From the NCBI GenBank assembly GCA_036925085.1, contig JAUPFP010000016.1:4468903-4532902 (forward strand): a DNA stretch of 64,000 bases. The letters are read 5' to 3'. The notes beneath the pieces are model-generated. The model was not told the origin of the DNA. It saw only the letters and a list, made by a program, of their open reading frames with translations, and did not search any database. Within the stretch, counting starts at the first letter, position 1. Every line of letters begins with the position of its first letter. This document shows, piece after piece, positions 1-11,906 of this stretch. Source of the stretch: Brachycybe producta. Its lineage: Eukaryota; Arthropoda; Diplopoda; Playtdesmida; Andrognathidae. Both the position numbers and the translations under genes were made by a program.

Positions 1-612
1 TTACATATAGTGCAAGTAAATGTAATTGACATGTTGAATGATGGACATGTACTGGATAAGAGAGACTTTCCTGTCATTATGGTCCCATCATGTGTTATGA
101 TGAGAAGGGAATCTATAGGTGACATACACAGTATGTGACGTCACTTAATGTCCCTAGTATAATTTTTCCTATGAGTAACATTAGGTGTTTCGTTGTCATT
201 TGTTTAATTAATGGCGCCAATTCCATTATTCGGCCCATTTAATAGATGCTAAAACAAATAAGAATGACGTCATGTATGGCAATTTAGAATGCATATTAGA
301 TTAGTTTAGTCTAGTTAATGATGTCGTCATTCAATCCGGTTAGATTTCAATTGAATCGATTCCTTTCAGATAAAACGGAAATGTTCTTCTTTTGACCTTT
401 AAAATATATAGTGGTGATTAAAAAAACTGTTTATGACATTTTCCATCTGATTATTTTTTATTTGATTGATAAAAATAGAAAATTAGATGAAGGGGGTGAA
501 CCATATATTCAGATCTATAAATCTGAACAGTCACTTCTGTCTCTATGGTCAAATATTTGGTGAAACAGAGCTCAGGTCAACTATAGGCCCACATTTAAAA
601 ATTAAACTTTAT
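1..612. other. AT-rich intergenic DNA, no feature recognised
   Basis: No open frame of useful length and no repeat shared with the rest of the window was recognised. Several TGACGTCA-like octamers occur (for example near 137-146), but single octamers are expected by chance and are not called as sites. Confidence 0.5.
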
Positions 613-875
613 ACTTGAAATTCAACTTGAAACTTCAAAGATTGCCCCCACCCCCCCTTTGCACACTAGAACGGTTAGAATCGGAAAGGAAAATTCCAAA
701 TGGAATAAAAACTAAAGAATCGATTAGGTGTAACTCACACAAGGCCCGGACGGAATCGGCTTGGTGTGAAGACAGCAACTGGCCTAGGCCCGGTATAGTA
801 TGTGGGACAACCTTAACAGGGATTTCTAATCTTATCTTGCAACCACACACAGAGGGTTCAAGTTGAACTTCAAGT
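613..875. repeat. inverted-repeat unit, ACTTGAA ends
   Basis: ACTTGAAATTCAACTTGAAAC at the left matches the reverse complement of the right end (855-875) at 19 of 21 bases. The ends resemble a dispersed motif, TTCAAATTCAAGTG...TTCTTCTTGAATTT, found again near 31960-32010 and 46190-46225. It may be a small TIR element. No convincing target duplication was seen. Confidence 0.4.
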
Positions 876-1119
876 AACAAGTTGTGTTATCTCTTAATGT
901 GCGATAGAAGAAAAAAAAACTGTTGACATCGATATCGATAATTTTCTGAAAATATTTTTAACGCTCTGGTTACGTATGTAGTTGCGTATAAGACAGGAAC
1001 AAACTGCAATATTGAATAGTTATATCAAAATGACGTGACAGGCAAGCATTGCACTGCAGCACTGATAGTATTATCGGTTGGTTGTTTAACCAATTGATAG
1101 TTTGACTATGGAATGGTCA

Positions 1120-1133
1120 ACTATCGCGATAGT
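1120..1133. repeat. perfect 14-bp palindrome ACTATCGCGATAGT
   Basis: The sequence equals its own reverse complement. The same CTATCG/CGATAG vocabulary dominates the TIR element at 13199-13557, so this may be a remnant of that family. Role unknown. Confidence 0.5.
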
Positions 1134-1352
1134 ATCCCTATCGCTATGCCAGTGGCGTAGCTAAGTTTGGTTGGGCCCTCCAATGCTTCCTGCTGCTTAA
1201 AACATTGAGCGCCTTTGTAGCTGTGCTATTGCTATCGGAACATCATTAGTGACAAGGTTCTTGATACATTGATCCAAGTTTAGAATTTGCCTGAACTGAG
1301 CCTATATGCAATTTACTTTTTGTTTCACTTGTTGGATAAACGAAGTGTCCAT

Positions 1353-1509
1353 CAGGGCCGGATTAAGCCATGAAGGGCCTCTAGGCTTTTTGGTGCTTGT
1401 GCCCCCTATAGGCTTTTTGCAATAATTTTAATATTGCAAAAGTTTTGCATGGACCTCCAAAAGCCTCCGAGCTCCAAACCTACTTAGCCTAATGGATAAC
1501 CCGGCCCTG
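1353..1509. mobile_element. hAT-like non-autonomous element, CAGGGCCGG ends
   Basis: The left end CAGGGCCGGATTAA is mirrored by AACCCGGCCCTG at the right end. The flanks GTGTCCAT (1345-1352) and ATGTCCAT (1510-1517) form an 8-bp direct repeat with one mismatch. An 8-bp TSD with CAGGG ends is characteristic of hAT transposons. At 157 bp it is far too short to encode a transposase. Confidence 0.8.
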
Positions 1510-1979
1510 ATGTCCATCTAATCTTGTATCCATTATTACCTGGAGAAAGTGACCATTAGGTTGTATGTGGACACAATATTTCCAATTTTCAACGCTGTTT
1601 TCATCTGGTTCTAAGTTGGAATAGAGACGAATAGAAGCATAATTTATATGGAATTTGCGTTGGCTCCAGTTCAAAGATCTGGAATGCAGATTAAAAATAA
1701 ACTTTCCCCAATTATGATATTGAATGAGGCATTTGCTTATAATGTATATAGAAGTAGATGATGGAGAGAGCATTCTTTTTTATTGTTGCAAATCATAATT
1801 TATAACGTTCGCCATTTACAGTATGTGTGTGTGTGCATTGATTGTATTATGGTTCCCGCATTTGATCAATAATTATTGCGTCCGGGTTCTATTCATTCTA
1901 TATTTGTGTGTGTTTTTTTATTATATATTCAACACAATAATGGGTTTTATGTATATATAGTTACCATCAAGACTGAAAA

Positions 1980-2060
1980 AATAATTATTCCTCGCAATTA
2001 CTAGACAATTTGCAAAAACAACTTGGTAGAATACCTAAATCGGCAGCATTAATTGCATTT
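1980..2060. mobile_element. partial copy of the GCAATTACTAGACA family
   Basis: The segment around 1993-2020 (GCAATTACTAGACAATTTGC) matches the end of the palindromic element at 10917-11539. The following GCATTTAGGCAATGTGC also has a counterpart there. Only one end is recognisable. Confidence 0.45.
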
Positions 2061-2205
2061 AGGCAATGTGCAAAATGTTTAAAATAACAAACCAATGAAT
2101 TTATAATTATAATAGTTACAATCAGAAACGAAATACAATTTCTTTTGTCCTGTAAATAATTTCTAAAAGGGTGATTACCAACTCCACCTCCTATACAATT
2201 TTTAA

Positions 2206-2722
2206 GAGCCTAGACACACCTCCATTTTGCTGTTTTGAGTGGACGACAATGAGACATAATATGAGTGTTACTATATGATGTTACTAAAATTACACGAAAT
2301 AGTCTCGCAATCGTGACAATTAAAATACAGTAAAGCACAAAATGCAATATAAAGTATTGTTCATCAAGTGGTCACTTTATATAAATTATTAAATTTCGAA
2401 AAGGTTTTTCTATTTTTAAATAATTAAAATCGTACATTTTTTTAACTCCATGTTAAGTCCCATAGGACCAAAATAAAACCTCCCACAAAAGTTTGAAGAA
2501 CTCTCGTTAAAAATAATTTAGAGCAATAATACAAAAGCAGGACGTGCATTAATGTATTGGCTTCACGCTGATACCTTTTTTATAAGCTTAGCACGTGCAA
2601 TTATTTTTCTACTAATTTTTACGTGACATCATACCTGGACAAAAACATTTTTAAACCAAAAACGATCGCAGTTGTCGTCCACATTTGGAGAAATTCTGAA
2701 TTAAACACTTATCTATAGGCTC
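2206..2722. mobile_element. TTAA-flanked TIR element, GAGCCTA ends
   Basis: The ends GAGCCTAGACA and TATAGGCTC are inverted and sit exactly between TTAA at 2202-2205 and TTAA at 2723-2726. GTGGACGACAA lies near both ends in inverted orientation, so the palindrome extends inward. TTAA duplication is the habit of piggyBac and Kolobok elements. The ends resemble those of the element at 50146-50866. Confidence 0.6.
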
Positions 2723-3201
2723 TTAAATTGATATTCTTTATTTTACTATTTTATTCTCAAATATATGAGGCCATTGTGCCATATTGAAGGTCGCCATATT
2801 CAATTTAATCTTCTCGAGAAACCCAATTATATGTGGATTATTAGCTGTTTGCTTTCTTGAGAAACGTAGATGAAGCTGGCATGGGTCAAGCAAATATAGC
2901 TGGCCACAACAATCAAGAAGCGATTGCAAATTCAATTCTAATTCAAAACTCAAGTTTCAAGAGAAGATTTCTTGTTAGAATCGAGACCATGTTTTTTTAA
3001 CACATCAAATTTCACTTAAACATTGCAGTCTACCGCATCATGTAGCCCGTGCCATTGCTAGAGTATTTAGGAGTTAAAAGTTAAGATACACATTGCTCAA
3101 GCCGTGGCATGTCCCATCGAGCGAAGTCCGTCAACTTTTCTTTGAAAAACTGACATAAAAAAGTGGCTCGAATTTAGTCGTCACTGCATGATGACCTGAG
3201 G

Positions 3202-3407
3202 ACAGGCAATTAGAAAACGGGATGAACAGAAGTTGGCTCCGCCCTTTTTATGACGAACGGCAACTTTTAATTGTTTGGTTATGTAGTCTGACGTCACATG
3301 CTCCGCCCTTTTCAACGTCGAACCAAACAAAAAAACAATTAGAAGTTGCCGTTCGTCATAAAAAGGGCGGAGCCAACTTGTGTTCATCCTGTTTTCTAAT
3401 TGCCTGT
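3202..3407. mobile_element. MITE family A, copy 1
   Basis: A 206-bp palindromic element with ACAGGCAATTAG ends. The 9-bp flanks GACCTGAGG (3193-3201) and GATCTGAGG (3408-3416) are a target duplication with one mismatch. The arms contain a GGCTCCGCCC box and GCAACTT..AATTG. The centre carries TGACGTCA at 3289-3296. Four other copies lie at 6322, 37340, 56373 and 60547. A 9-bp TSD suggests a Mutator- or Merlin-type transposase supplied in trans; that assignment is inferred. Confidence 0.9.
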
Positions 3408-4062
3408 GATCTGAGGCCGTTCTGAATTACCGCGGATTGATGTTACAACTTAAAACACAAAAAAACATTCGTGGTGTTCCCTCACCCCTTCCTTGTTTGC
3501 ATTTATGCTCATAATGTGTGATACCCACCTTGAGATGCACATAACCAGAGCAGGATGCATGAAACCAGCTTTTGATATGAAATGTGTGTAGATTTCAAAT
3601 TATGTAATAATATATTGGATTCAATACAGTATATAATAATGTCACAATGTGTGTACATGTGACATACTTCATTTTCATCACACACACACACACGAGTGTT
3701 AATAAAAGGTGTTGTTGTTATAATAATAATAACACGAACAACACACCCATAATAATAATCTAATCCTATATAATACTATTCTTATGAGGAGTAATAAGAA
3801 AAAAATTATCACAAGTTCTTTTTTTCTCTCTCTCTCTCTGAAGTTCCAAACTCAAGAAACCAATTATGGAGAAGAAGAAAAAATCATAGTCATGATTTTC
3901 AATTACTTAAGACACCTTTACCTATTCTAGTATTTACCTCCCTCCCTCCCTCCATATCTAAATACCTCCTCCTTTAATGAAATGGGCGTGAAAGACACAT
4001 GCTTAATTAACTAGCAATGCGCATGCGTACAGAAACAGTATTGATCCTTGTAGCTTTTTGTG
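3408..4062. other. intergenic, simple-sequence rich
   Basis: Contains short CA, CT and CCCT tracts (near 3680, 3830 and 3940) and no recognisable gene or dispersed repeat. Confidence 0.5.
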
Positions 4063-4093
4063 ATTATTATTATTATTATTATTATTATTATTT
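4063..4093. repeat. (ATT)n microsatellite
   Basis: About ten uninterrupted ATT units. Confidence 0.95.
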
Positions 4094-4254
4094 TGATGTA
4101 CAAAAGACGATGAGAACGTTTGTTGTTGATGTTCAATTGTGACGACATCATTCAATTGCCAATTGAATTTTGGATTAACGACGACAGCTGTCGATTTCCT
4201 TTCAATAAAGTTGAAACTATTAGAAAAATATAAAAAAAAGTTGAATATGGAATT

Positions 4255-4268
4255 GGGGGGGGGGGGGG
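4255..4268. repeat. poly-G run of 14
   Basis: Fourteen consecutive G, followed by a purine-rich stretch. It is one of at least seven long G/C runs in an otherwise AT-rich window. Confidence 0.95.
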
Positions 4269-4885
4269 AGGAGGGTTATTGAAGTATATGGGTAAGGGGG
4301 TAGTTTTAGCTGTTTAGAATAGTTCGGACGATGACTTAGGGGGGAGGAGAGAAGGACGGTTTGGGGAATGAAAATAAAAAAAAGTTTTGAACTTTTTTCT
4401 TGTGAATTTCATTCATTTGATGAGGATGATGAATGAATAAATTCAAATAAAGGCAAACGACCGGAAAAAATGAATTCTTTGTATTGTATATATATATATA
4501 TACATATAATCTTGTATATAAATTGAACTGAGTTTAGTGGTTAACTAACTAAATAACATTTTACACAACACATTTTATTATTAAATCATACACATGATCA
4601 GTTTCTCTTGAGTTAGGGAGAAAGAGAGAGGAAAAATAAATTGAGTGTTTTAATTTATGTGAATAAGGGGGAGGGATTTTAATACTTATGTTAAGCTCAG
4701 TTTAAATTAAAGTTGTACTCATGATTAATATATATTTTTTGAGGGAATAAAAAATAAGAAAAAGAAGGGATGAAAAAGGGAGGGAGGGGGAGAGTGAAAA
4801 AAAAAGCAGCTGGGAGTTTAATTTGGTGCGCCATCTATGGAGAAGTTACAACAACAACAACTTGGGTACCAAGTACCAAAATCAT

Positions 4886-5334
4886 TTAACCACAGTTAAA
4901 AATGTCTTTAAAATGGAAACACACAACAGTACTACTTCTAGCTTGTCTGCAGTTAACTATAACTTTGGTTATGTAACTACAGTTAATTTTTTTGTAGTGG
5001 AAAGAAGGTATAACAAGATAAAGGTTTTAATTTTGTGTTTCCTTTTTTAAGCCACGTTTTACCTGTGGTGAATTGATTTTGGGTCACTTCTTTAAAAATT
5101 TTTTTGAAATTTTCACTCATTCAATTAAAAATGGAGTGCTCTCTCATTATCTGCCGTTTTCTTTGTAGGCTAAATTTGTTCGAACACGGGAAGTGACGTA
5201 TTTAACCATTCAATAATGTGATTAACTGCATTGTGTCAGTGGAGTTGAGTTAACTTCATTGTTCAGAAATTTAACCATGGTTAATTGTAATCCTCTGGTG
5301 TAGATCTGTCTACTAGAAAATTAACTGTGGTCAA
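4886..5334. repeat. cluster of TTAACCACAGTTAA-like palindromes, possible TIR element
   Basis: TTAACCACAGTTAA (4886-4899), GTAACTACAGTTAA (4973-4986), the perfect palindrome TTAACCATGGTTAA (5271-5284) and TTAACTGTGGTCAA (5321-5334), plus other TTAAC half-sites, fall within 450 bp. The outermost pair are inverted, so this could be a TIR element whose internal sequence repeats its own terminus. It could instead be a cluster of protein-binding sites. No target duplication is clear. Confidence 0.45.
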
Positions 5335-5656
5335 CTTTTTAACTGCAGGTCATTTTTGTAGCCTCAATTACCCATTCTACTTATTGGTATCCAATAATAA
5401 TCATTTTTTCTTAGAAGGGGAGAATACCTAGAAAACCATTCCGAACTAAGCCACAATAAAAACTAGTAGCCATTACTAATTAGTAATTACCAATCATATG
5501 GCCAAAGTTTTTTTGTTTTTTAATAATGAATTATTTTTTTTTTACCATTTATTTTTATTCTAAATTTTAAAAATCTCAAATGGTATTTTCTTCAGTAAAA
5601 TAAACGAAAGTTAATTAATTTTCTTGTCTAATTATCCATGTAATTATTCGAGAGGA

Positions 5657-5670
5657 GGGGGGGGGGGGGG
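5657..5670. repeat. poly-G run of 14
   Basis: Fourteen consecutive G after GAGAGGAG. Confidence 0.95.
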
Positions 5671-6261
5671 TTCTTCTTGAAAAAACGACTATTTTTCTCT
5701 CTCTCCAATCATTCGAGAAAATGGTTTAATTAAGGAGAGAATTTTCTCTTCTGAAAACTATAAAACGGGTGATTAAACAAAACAGATTGTACAGTCTGTA
5801 TGTTATTTGTATATATTTTTCTAAGGAGTTAAGTTTGGTCGTAAAATGGTATCTTATTAACGGGGTGGCTATTTATTTATTTATTCGTTTTTCTCTTGTT
5901 TTTTTTTTTGTATTGAGGCCACATATTTCTACTTTTTCTTCTTCTTTTTCTAATGTTTCATCGTAAATAAAACTACCTCATTTTTTTCTCTCTTTTTTTA
6001 ACTTCTTTCATCTTTTTTTTTTTTTTGATCGTTTCACATTTTTATAAACGGTTTTTTTTTTTTTCGTGGGCGACATTTTTTCCTTTCAAGACTTATTTAT
6101 TTTTTCTTCTATTTTCTGTTTCAAGGATTTCGCATTTTTTTTAAAAAAAATATAATATATAAAAAAAGAAATATTATTTCAAAAGACGCAAAATATTAAT
6201 GGGAAAAATGCGACTACAGGATGTATCCGAAGTAAACTCTGCAACTGCAACTGCCTTTCGA
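5671..6261. other. T-rich intergenic DNA
   Basis: Strand-asymmetric T-rich sequence with many T runs of 7 to 14. No gene or dispersed repeat recognised. Confidence 0.5.
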
Positions 6262-6665
6262 GTAGAGGTGGCAATGGGTAGAACCGAACCGTTTCTACTC
6301 GGTTTGGAAACCGGTTCTGATACAGGCAATTAGAAATTGGAACAAACAGAAGTTGGCTCCGCCCTTCTTGTGACGAACGGCAACTTCTAATTGGTTGGTT
6401 ATGTAGACTGACGTCACATGCTCCGCCCTTTTCAACGTCGAACCACACAACAAACCAATTAGAAGTTGCCGTTCGTCAGAAAAAGGGCAGAGCCAACTTC
6501 TGTTTATCCCGTTTTTTAATTGCCTGTGTTTAATCGGCTAGCAATTTTTCTGGAAACCGGTTCTGATCAGTTCGTCAATCTTGACGAACCGATTCATAAA
6601 TTTGCATTAGCAGATGTGTGCAGCCCATTACACTTTAGAGGTGGCAAAGGGTAGAACCCTTCGGT
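6262..6665. repeat. older dispersed repeat interrupted by a family A MITE
   Basis: TAGAGGTGGCAATGGGTAGAAC near 6263 recurs as TAGAGGTGGCAAAGGGTAGAAC near 6637. AACCGGTTCTGAT occurs on both sides of the family A insertion. The flanks therefore form one older repeat, split by the element at 6322-6527. Confidence 0.5.
6322..6527. mobile_element. MITE family A, copy 2
   Basis: 206 bp with ACAGGCAATTAG at the left and TTAATTGCCTGT at the right, and the same arms as copy 1. TGACGTCA lies at 6409-6416. A target duplication is not evident, so the flanks may have decayed. It is inserted in an older repeat. Confidence 0.85.
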
Positions 6666-6985
6666 TCGGAGCCAGTTCTTATGAGTTCGACCTATACTGG
6701 CGTCTTCTGGTTGTCTTACAATTTTCCAAATGAGTAAGGGAAGATGTACACATGCTGAAAAACCTGCAGAAATTAGAATTGGTATAACTAGAGGGCGCTA
6801 AGTTTTATATACATGGTGGTTTAAAAGTAAAATGGCACTACAAAGGTTAGAGAGAGATTTACAAAGTAGACGTGTTAACCTTTTTAGAAGTAATTTTAGA
6901 TTTTTTTTAATCTAAAACGGTTTTCAATCATAAAATGTTGATTTCTTAAAGATAAATGAAAAATACTTTTATAACAATCATCTAC

Positions 6986-7579
6986 AGTAGAACCTCGCTA
7001 ATCTAAACTAATTGGTACCAAAGTAAAAAAACTTGTATGTGCGCTTCTATTTTTAAATACTATTATAAAATCGCGAATTTCTAAATCTGATGTTAAACTC
7101 CATTGAGTACGAAGAAAATCCATTAAAATGTTCGTAAAAATATCAAAAAATATTTTTTTAAAAAACCACAAAGTAAACGACAGTGAAGCCAACACATAAA
7201 TTTTTCTGGTTTTTTAAAATTATTTTTTAGGTATTTTTACAAGCATTTTAATGGACGTTTTTTTTCTTACGAGTGCGTACTCAATCTAGTTTAACTAGAG
7301 TTAAAAATTCGCGATTTTGAAATAGTTTTTAAAAATAGAGGCGCACTTACCAATTTTTTGTCATTCTATCACTAGATCAGCATATATTTAAGGTGCACAT
7401 TGCACTTTTGAAAACTTAATATTGGACAACCTTAAATATGAAAAATAAACATAAGACGACGACTGTATATTTTAAAAAATTAATGTTCCTTCTTTAACAT
7501 CGGGTCTATGGGCTGAATAGAAAAACGATGCTAGCGCTGTTTGTGGAGATTTTACGAAGTAATTTTGCGATGTAGCTTC
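6986..7579. mobile_element. pogo-like end fused to a truncated family E palindrome
   Basis: The segment from 6986 begins CAGTAGAACCTCGCTAATC after TA, as in pogo/Tigger-type Tc1-mariner ends. From about 7020 the sequence aligns with the family E element at 50146-50866 and ends with TAGCTTC followed by TTAA (7580-7583). The outer part of the left arm is missing. The two pieces may be separate insertions. Confidence 0.5.
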
Positions 7580-7959
7580 TTAATGCAGATTGGGTAATCT
7601 AATTTGTTTAATTTGGTGCTTCTTCAGTTTGTCGCTAGACCAGCACCACCACCAACTAGATTCCAAGAAGTAGTTTTTGAGACACACTGCAAAAATTGAG
7701 AAAAAAACAAAAGAAGTCACATAATAGGGGGAGGAGGGGGGGGGGTCCATATATTTTCAAGTGACTAACAAAAAACTCGTTTTTTTGCGAAATATATATT
7801 TTACCTGTAAAATAAAACGGCATCTGCCATCAAAAAAACCACAGGCGTCTTATTTTAAGAATGACTATCATGACTTCAATTTTAACCCTCATCTGAAAAA
7901 TAAACCTATGGGTTCCTTTTGAAGACCTCGAAAAGACTTATGGCAATGGATAGTAGTAG

Positions 7960-7962
<3 letters not shown>

Positions 7963-8001
<39 letters not shown>
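7963..8001. repeat. (GA)n microsatellite
   Basis: About 19 GA units. It is flanked by ACTTATGGC on the left and GCCATAAGT on the right, an inverted pair. Confidence 0.95.
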
Positions 8002-8002
<1 letters not shown>

Positions 8003-8185
8003 CCATAAGTTAAATTTGAATGAATAAAAATTTCTCTCATAAAACAAAAGAACGTCAATGAGAGGGGGAATAGACAGTGAATAATGTTAAGAGGTTAGAT
8101 ATAAGAATTTGGGAGGGTGGGTGGGTGGGGGAAGAAACTAGGGCCCAAATTCATTCAGGAAACATGGTACTTAGGGGTCGTATTG

Positions 8186-8276
8186 ATTGTGAAGTCAAAG
8201 GTAGTGCTAAACTTATGAAGTTTCATGTAAAACTTCATGAGTTTAGCCCTAGCTTTGATTTAGCAGTCGTTAAGAA
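8186..8276. repeat. family F hairpin repeat, copy 1
   Basis: AGTCAAAGGTAGTGCTAAAC is mirrored by GTTTAGCCCTAGCTTTGAT, and the inner ATGAAGTTT by AACTTCAT. Related hairpins occur at 16766-16872 and 46990-47096, so this is a small dispersed palindromic family. Confidence 0.65.
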
Positions 8277-8309
8277 TACACGACGTGGTTCCAAAAACAT
8301 TCAAGGAAG

Positions 8310-8698
8310 GGTACTGTAAGTAAGTCTTCAACTTGCTCGGTTAGTATTATGTATTACAGAGCCAATTGATATGTGGCGATGCTATTGCAAGCAGGAGTAC
8401 TGCAATTGCATATCTACGAATCCGCATAATTCGAATCCGGGTATACCTGCTTCATCCTAAAAAGAAGTCAGTGACGTCATAGGTATTAACGAAACATTTA
8501 GGAGTGTGTCATTTTAGCCTGATAAAAAAAGGGATGATATCGATCGTTTTCAACAGTTTAAACAAAATGGATTCTTGAATTCTTTTATTACTTTATTAGA
8601 CAAAATGTGACACAATCCTAAATTTTTCATCAATCCCGATTACGTCACAAGGTTCTTTTTAGAATGAAGCCAGGTATAAGTTGAGGACTTACTGTACC
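8310..8698. mobile_element. palindromic TIR element (family G)
   Basis: GGTACTGTAAGTAAGTC at the left is mirrored by GGACTTACTGTACC at the right. Further in, CTTCATCCTAAAAAGAA matches CTTCATTCTAAAAAGAA in inverted orientation, followed by TGACGTCA and TGACGTAA and then inverted TTTAGGA..GTGTC blocks. Most of the 389 bp forms one long imperfect palindrome. No coding capacity. Confidence 0.65.
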
Positions 8699-9485
8699 GG
8701 GTACTTCATAAAACAGGGTTTTTTTCTAGTTTAGAACCCAGTTCTGAGGGTTCAAGTGGTGCCAAGTTTTCTTCTCGAATTTTAATCTTAGGGGTTTTTC
8801 AAATTATGGATCTTACTATTAAGTTTCATTGAGACACCTTGTAATTTTATCAGTGAGGCCTCTCTTTTTACACCTGGATTTCTCAGTTTGAAGTTCCTGG
8901 TGAGGTTACAAACGTGTTCTCCTCATCCCCCCCTTTACCCATCTTTTTTTCTTTTAACCCTCTCATTTTTATCCCCTTTCTTCTTTGTCTTTGCTCATTG
9001 AAGCAGTATTGAAAATGAAATAGAAAACCTTTTAAAAAGTCTTTCATTCAATACAATCTATGGCTATTCCCCCATATAAGAATCAGGAAAGAAGAAGAAA
9101 AACATGAAACTGTTTCTTAACCCATTCATTTGTGGTCAGTTCACCTTATTGTGAAATAATGAGGGGTTTAACGCGTCTTTCAGCTAAGAAAAAAGTGGGG
9201 AATGAAGAGAAGAAGGGGTTATATACATACTGGACATTACACACAAAAAGGAATAGGTCAATGGATGACAAGTCTCATCAGTAGATTTTAAGGGGAGAGA
9301 GAGAGAGTTTGGCGCCCAACAGTGAGACAACAAAGGTAGAGTTGGTTGAAAAAGGGTGGGGAGGATTGCTGCTGGTCAAAGACTTGTGGTCACTGGTTAG
9401 TATCCACTGGAGATCTCTATACAAGATCTCCGTTATCACAAAGTAAAAAAAAAATGACCATCTTCCTTCCTCATTCCCTACCAAC
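8699..9485. other. intergenic, pyrimidine tracts and GA tract
   Basis: No gene recognised. A GA tract at 9296-9307 is followed by TGGCGCCCAACAGTGAG at 9311-9327, discussed under findings as a primer-binding-site lookalike. Confidence 0.4.
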
Positions 9486-9506
9486 CTCTCTCTCTCTCTC
9501 TCTCTC
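9486..9506. repeat. (CT)n microsatellite
   Basis: About ten CT units. Confidence 0.95.
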
Positions 9507-10916
9507 CACCCTCCTAATTCTGCCTACTAAAAGTTTTCCTAAGCTGTTCCTAATACTTCAATAATAAGGGAGATAGGAACTTGATGCCAGAAAAGATTTT
9601 TTTTTCTCCTTCTGAAATTGAATACCAAAGTTTCTTTTGTCTGCTCCAAATCATACTTATTATAATTGAGAAAAAGCCTAAAAAAAAGCCTGAAAAACAA
9701 GATTTTTTTTCTTTTTGGTGCGCTCCATTTGACATGAGTGTAAGTTTCACACCGAAATATGGACCACACCAACACTAGATAAACGTCACTTCCTGTTGTG
9801 ATTTTCTTGAATGTGTACAGTTTTCAAGCGCTTTTTTTGAAGCTTCTCAATGAGTGCTTACATATGATGCGCTGTTCAGATCCAAATTTCAATCATTTCT
9901 TTAAAAAAAAAGTGAATCACAAATGATATGAAACATTATTTGGCTTATTTTGTTTTAAATGAAAGACGCAGCTTAGCAAGCTTTTTGATTCGCTTCAAAA
10001 GCGCTTACTAATTGAATGCATCCGTTATCACAGAATGTTTTTTTTTTGGGAAAAACGCTTTTTGAAGTAGAAGTAGATTTAGCAGAAGATAATGATAATT
10101 TTCAAGCTAATATGTTTCAAAGTAAACTTTTTATGAAAGTTTCAAATATGCAAAATTTGACAAATATTTTGACCAATGAAAAAAAAAATCGATAAAAAAA
10201 TGACAAAACATTTTCAAAATATAATAAAAAGTTTATTTTCAAAAATTATAATTTTGAAAATCGTTTAAGAATCTTCGTTTTGCTCTTCTAGTTTCGAATA
10301 AATCTTACCATTTATTCAAAATTAGAGCTTTTTTTAAAAATGACGATCTCGTAGTTATTCTGTGAACAATGAAAATTAAATTCTAAAATACAGTGGAAAC
10401 CATTTTTTGGTGTTAAAAGAATTCTTAATGGTATTCGAATGGACCACCAGACCGAATATATATTTCGTGTAATACCGATTATTCGTGTTATACGGTTTTC
10501 AATGTATACTGCGTGTATACTTAGCGTGCCTCAAAATAATATAACTGGGTTCTATTTGGATCCCATGATGAGTCTTGATGACGATATAGGCCCCATACTA
10601 CAACTATATAGTACATGTGTCAACACCCCATCTTTGTCAGCTGTGCCTAAAATGTCCTCGAGGGCGCCACGTGTCTCTCTCTTTCACTTGAATTGTAGCC
10701 ATTTTTAGGGTGTGCGGGGGTGGGTCCTGACTGTACCAAATGGTATACACACATAGTGAGATAGGGATCGAAAAATAGATCTAAAAGAGGAGGAGGAGGT
10801 TGGTGTTTCATCTTTATTCCTAGCCTCCTCCTCCTCCTCCTCTTCAAATTATGTACTCTTAAATGAACAGCTGTCATCATCTCCATATATTATATTACGG
10901 ACAAAGTGACAAATCT
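9507..10916. other. AT-rich intergenic DNA
   Basis: Short open frames overlap on both strands at 9539-9778 but are compositional. GAGGAGGAGG near 10785 and CCTCCTCCTC near 10830 form an imperfect inverted pair. No gene recognised. Confidence 0.4.
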
Positions 10917-11539
10917 GTTATTTTGCACAATTACTAGACAGTTTGCACAATTAACATTAAAATGTGCACAATATATATATTGAAACACCTGAAACAATGT
11001 AATAGGCATTCTGCACATTGCCTAAACGTGTTTCTGCATTTCAGAAGCAAAATTTATCCCCGTATTAAAAAAACGTTGCTTAAAATAAAGTTAAACTTAA
11101 ACAATGACGCAAGACAAAACTATAAAATAGTCTATGGAGGTTTTTTAAGATTTAGCTTTGGTTAAGTTTCAACTTTGGCTTTTTATTATACGGCCATATC
11201 GTACAGCCTCTGTTGTGTTTTAGAAACTATAAAAATAACTGAATCACGTCAGACTATTTTTATTTGATAATCGTTTAAAATAAACTTTTTATGATATCTT
11301 GAAAATATCCAAATTTAATATTTTTTGGATATTTTTTTTCTTCAAAATTTACAAGTCTATATTCAGAAATTTAATTTTTAAATATATCAACACGAAAATA
11401 CTGACAAACTTTTTCTAGTTTCTAAAGACAAATCTTACTTTATAAGTTTATAATGTTGTTTTTAAAATGCATTAGTTCGTTTTACTGCTGATTTTGATAT
11501 ATGATTTCTGTACATTGTCTAGTAATTTTGCAGAATAAC
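10917..11539. mobile_element. palindromic TIR element, GTTATTTTGCACAATTACTAG ends
   Basis: The left end reads GTTATTTTGCACAATTACTA and the right end is its near-perfect inverse, ending TAGTAATTTTGCAGAATAAC. The interior is AT-rich, without coding capacity. A related end lies at 1993-2020. No target duplication is clear. Confidence 0.6.
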
Positions 11540-11906
11540 TATTTTCCCCCCACTTTACCTGTAACTTCTATGACAAAGTGAGGCTAGACTTATATAGACA
11601 CAGTGACACCTCATCATCATTTTGATGTTTCCAATTGTTTGTTTTTCCGCTTATAGAACGTTGCAATTAGTGTCGATTTGAGGTGGGTGGGGGGTTCATT
11701 CTAGTATTGAACCTGGCCTTATATATTTTGATCGTTCAAATATGTTTCTCGCCTATGTATTCTTATGTTCTTAAGAGGGATTTGGACAGTTAATTACAGT
11801 AATATTATTATAATAGAAATATGAAAATTATCTCAAAGTCACTCTCTCTTGTTTATATACGAGAAAGTGATTTCTGACATATTATAGATTCGACAGGTGT
11901 TAAAAC

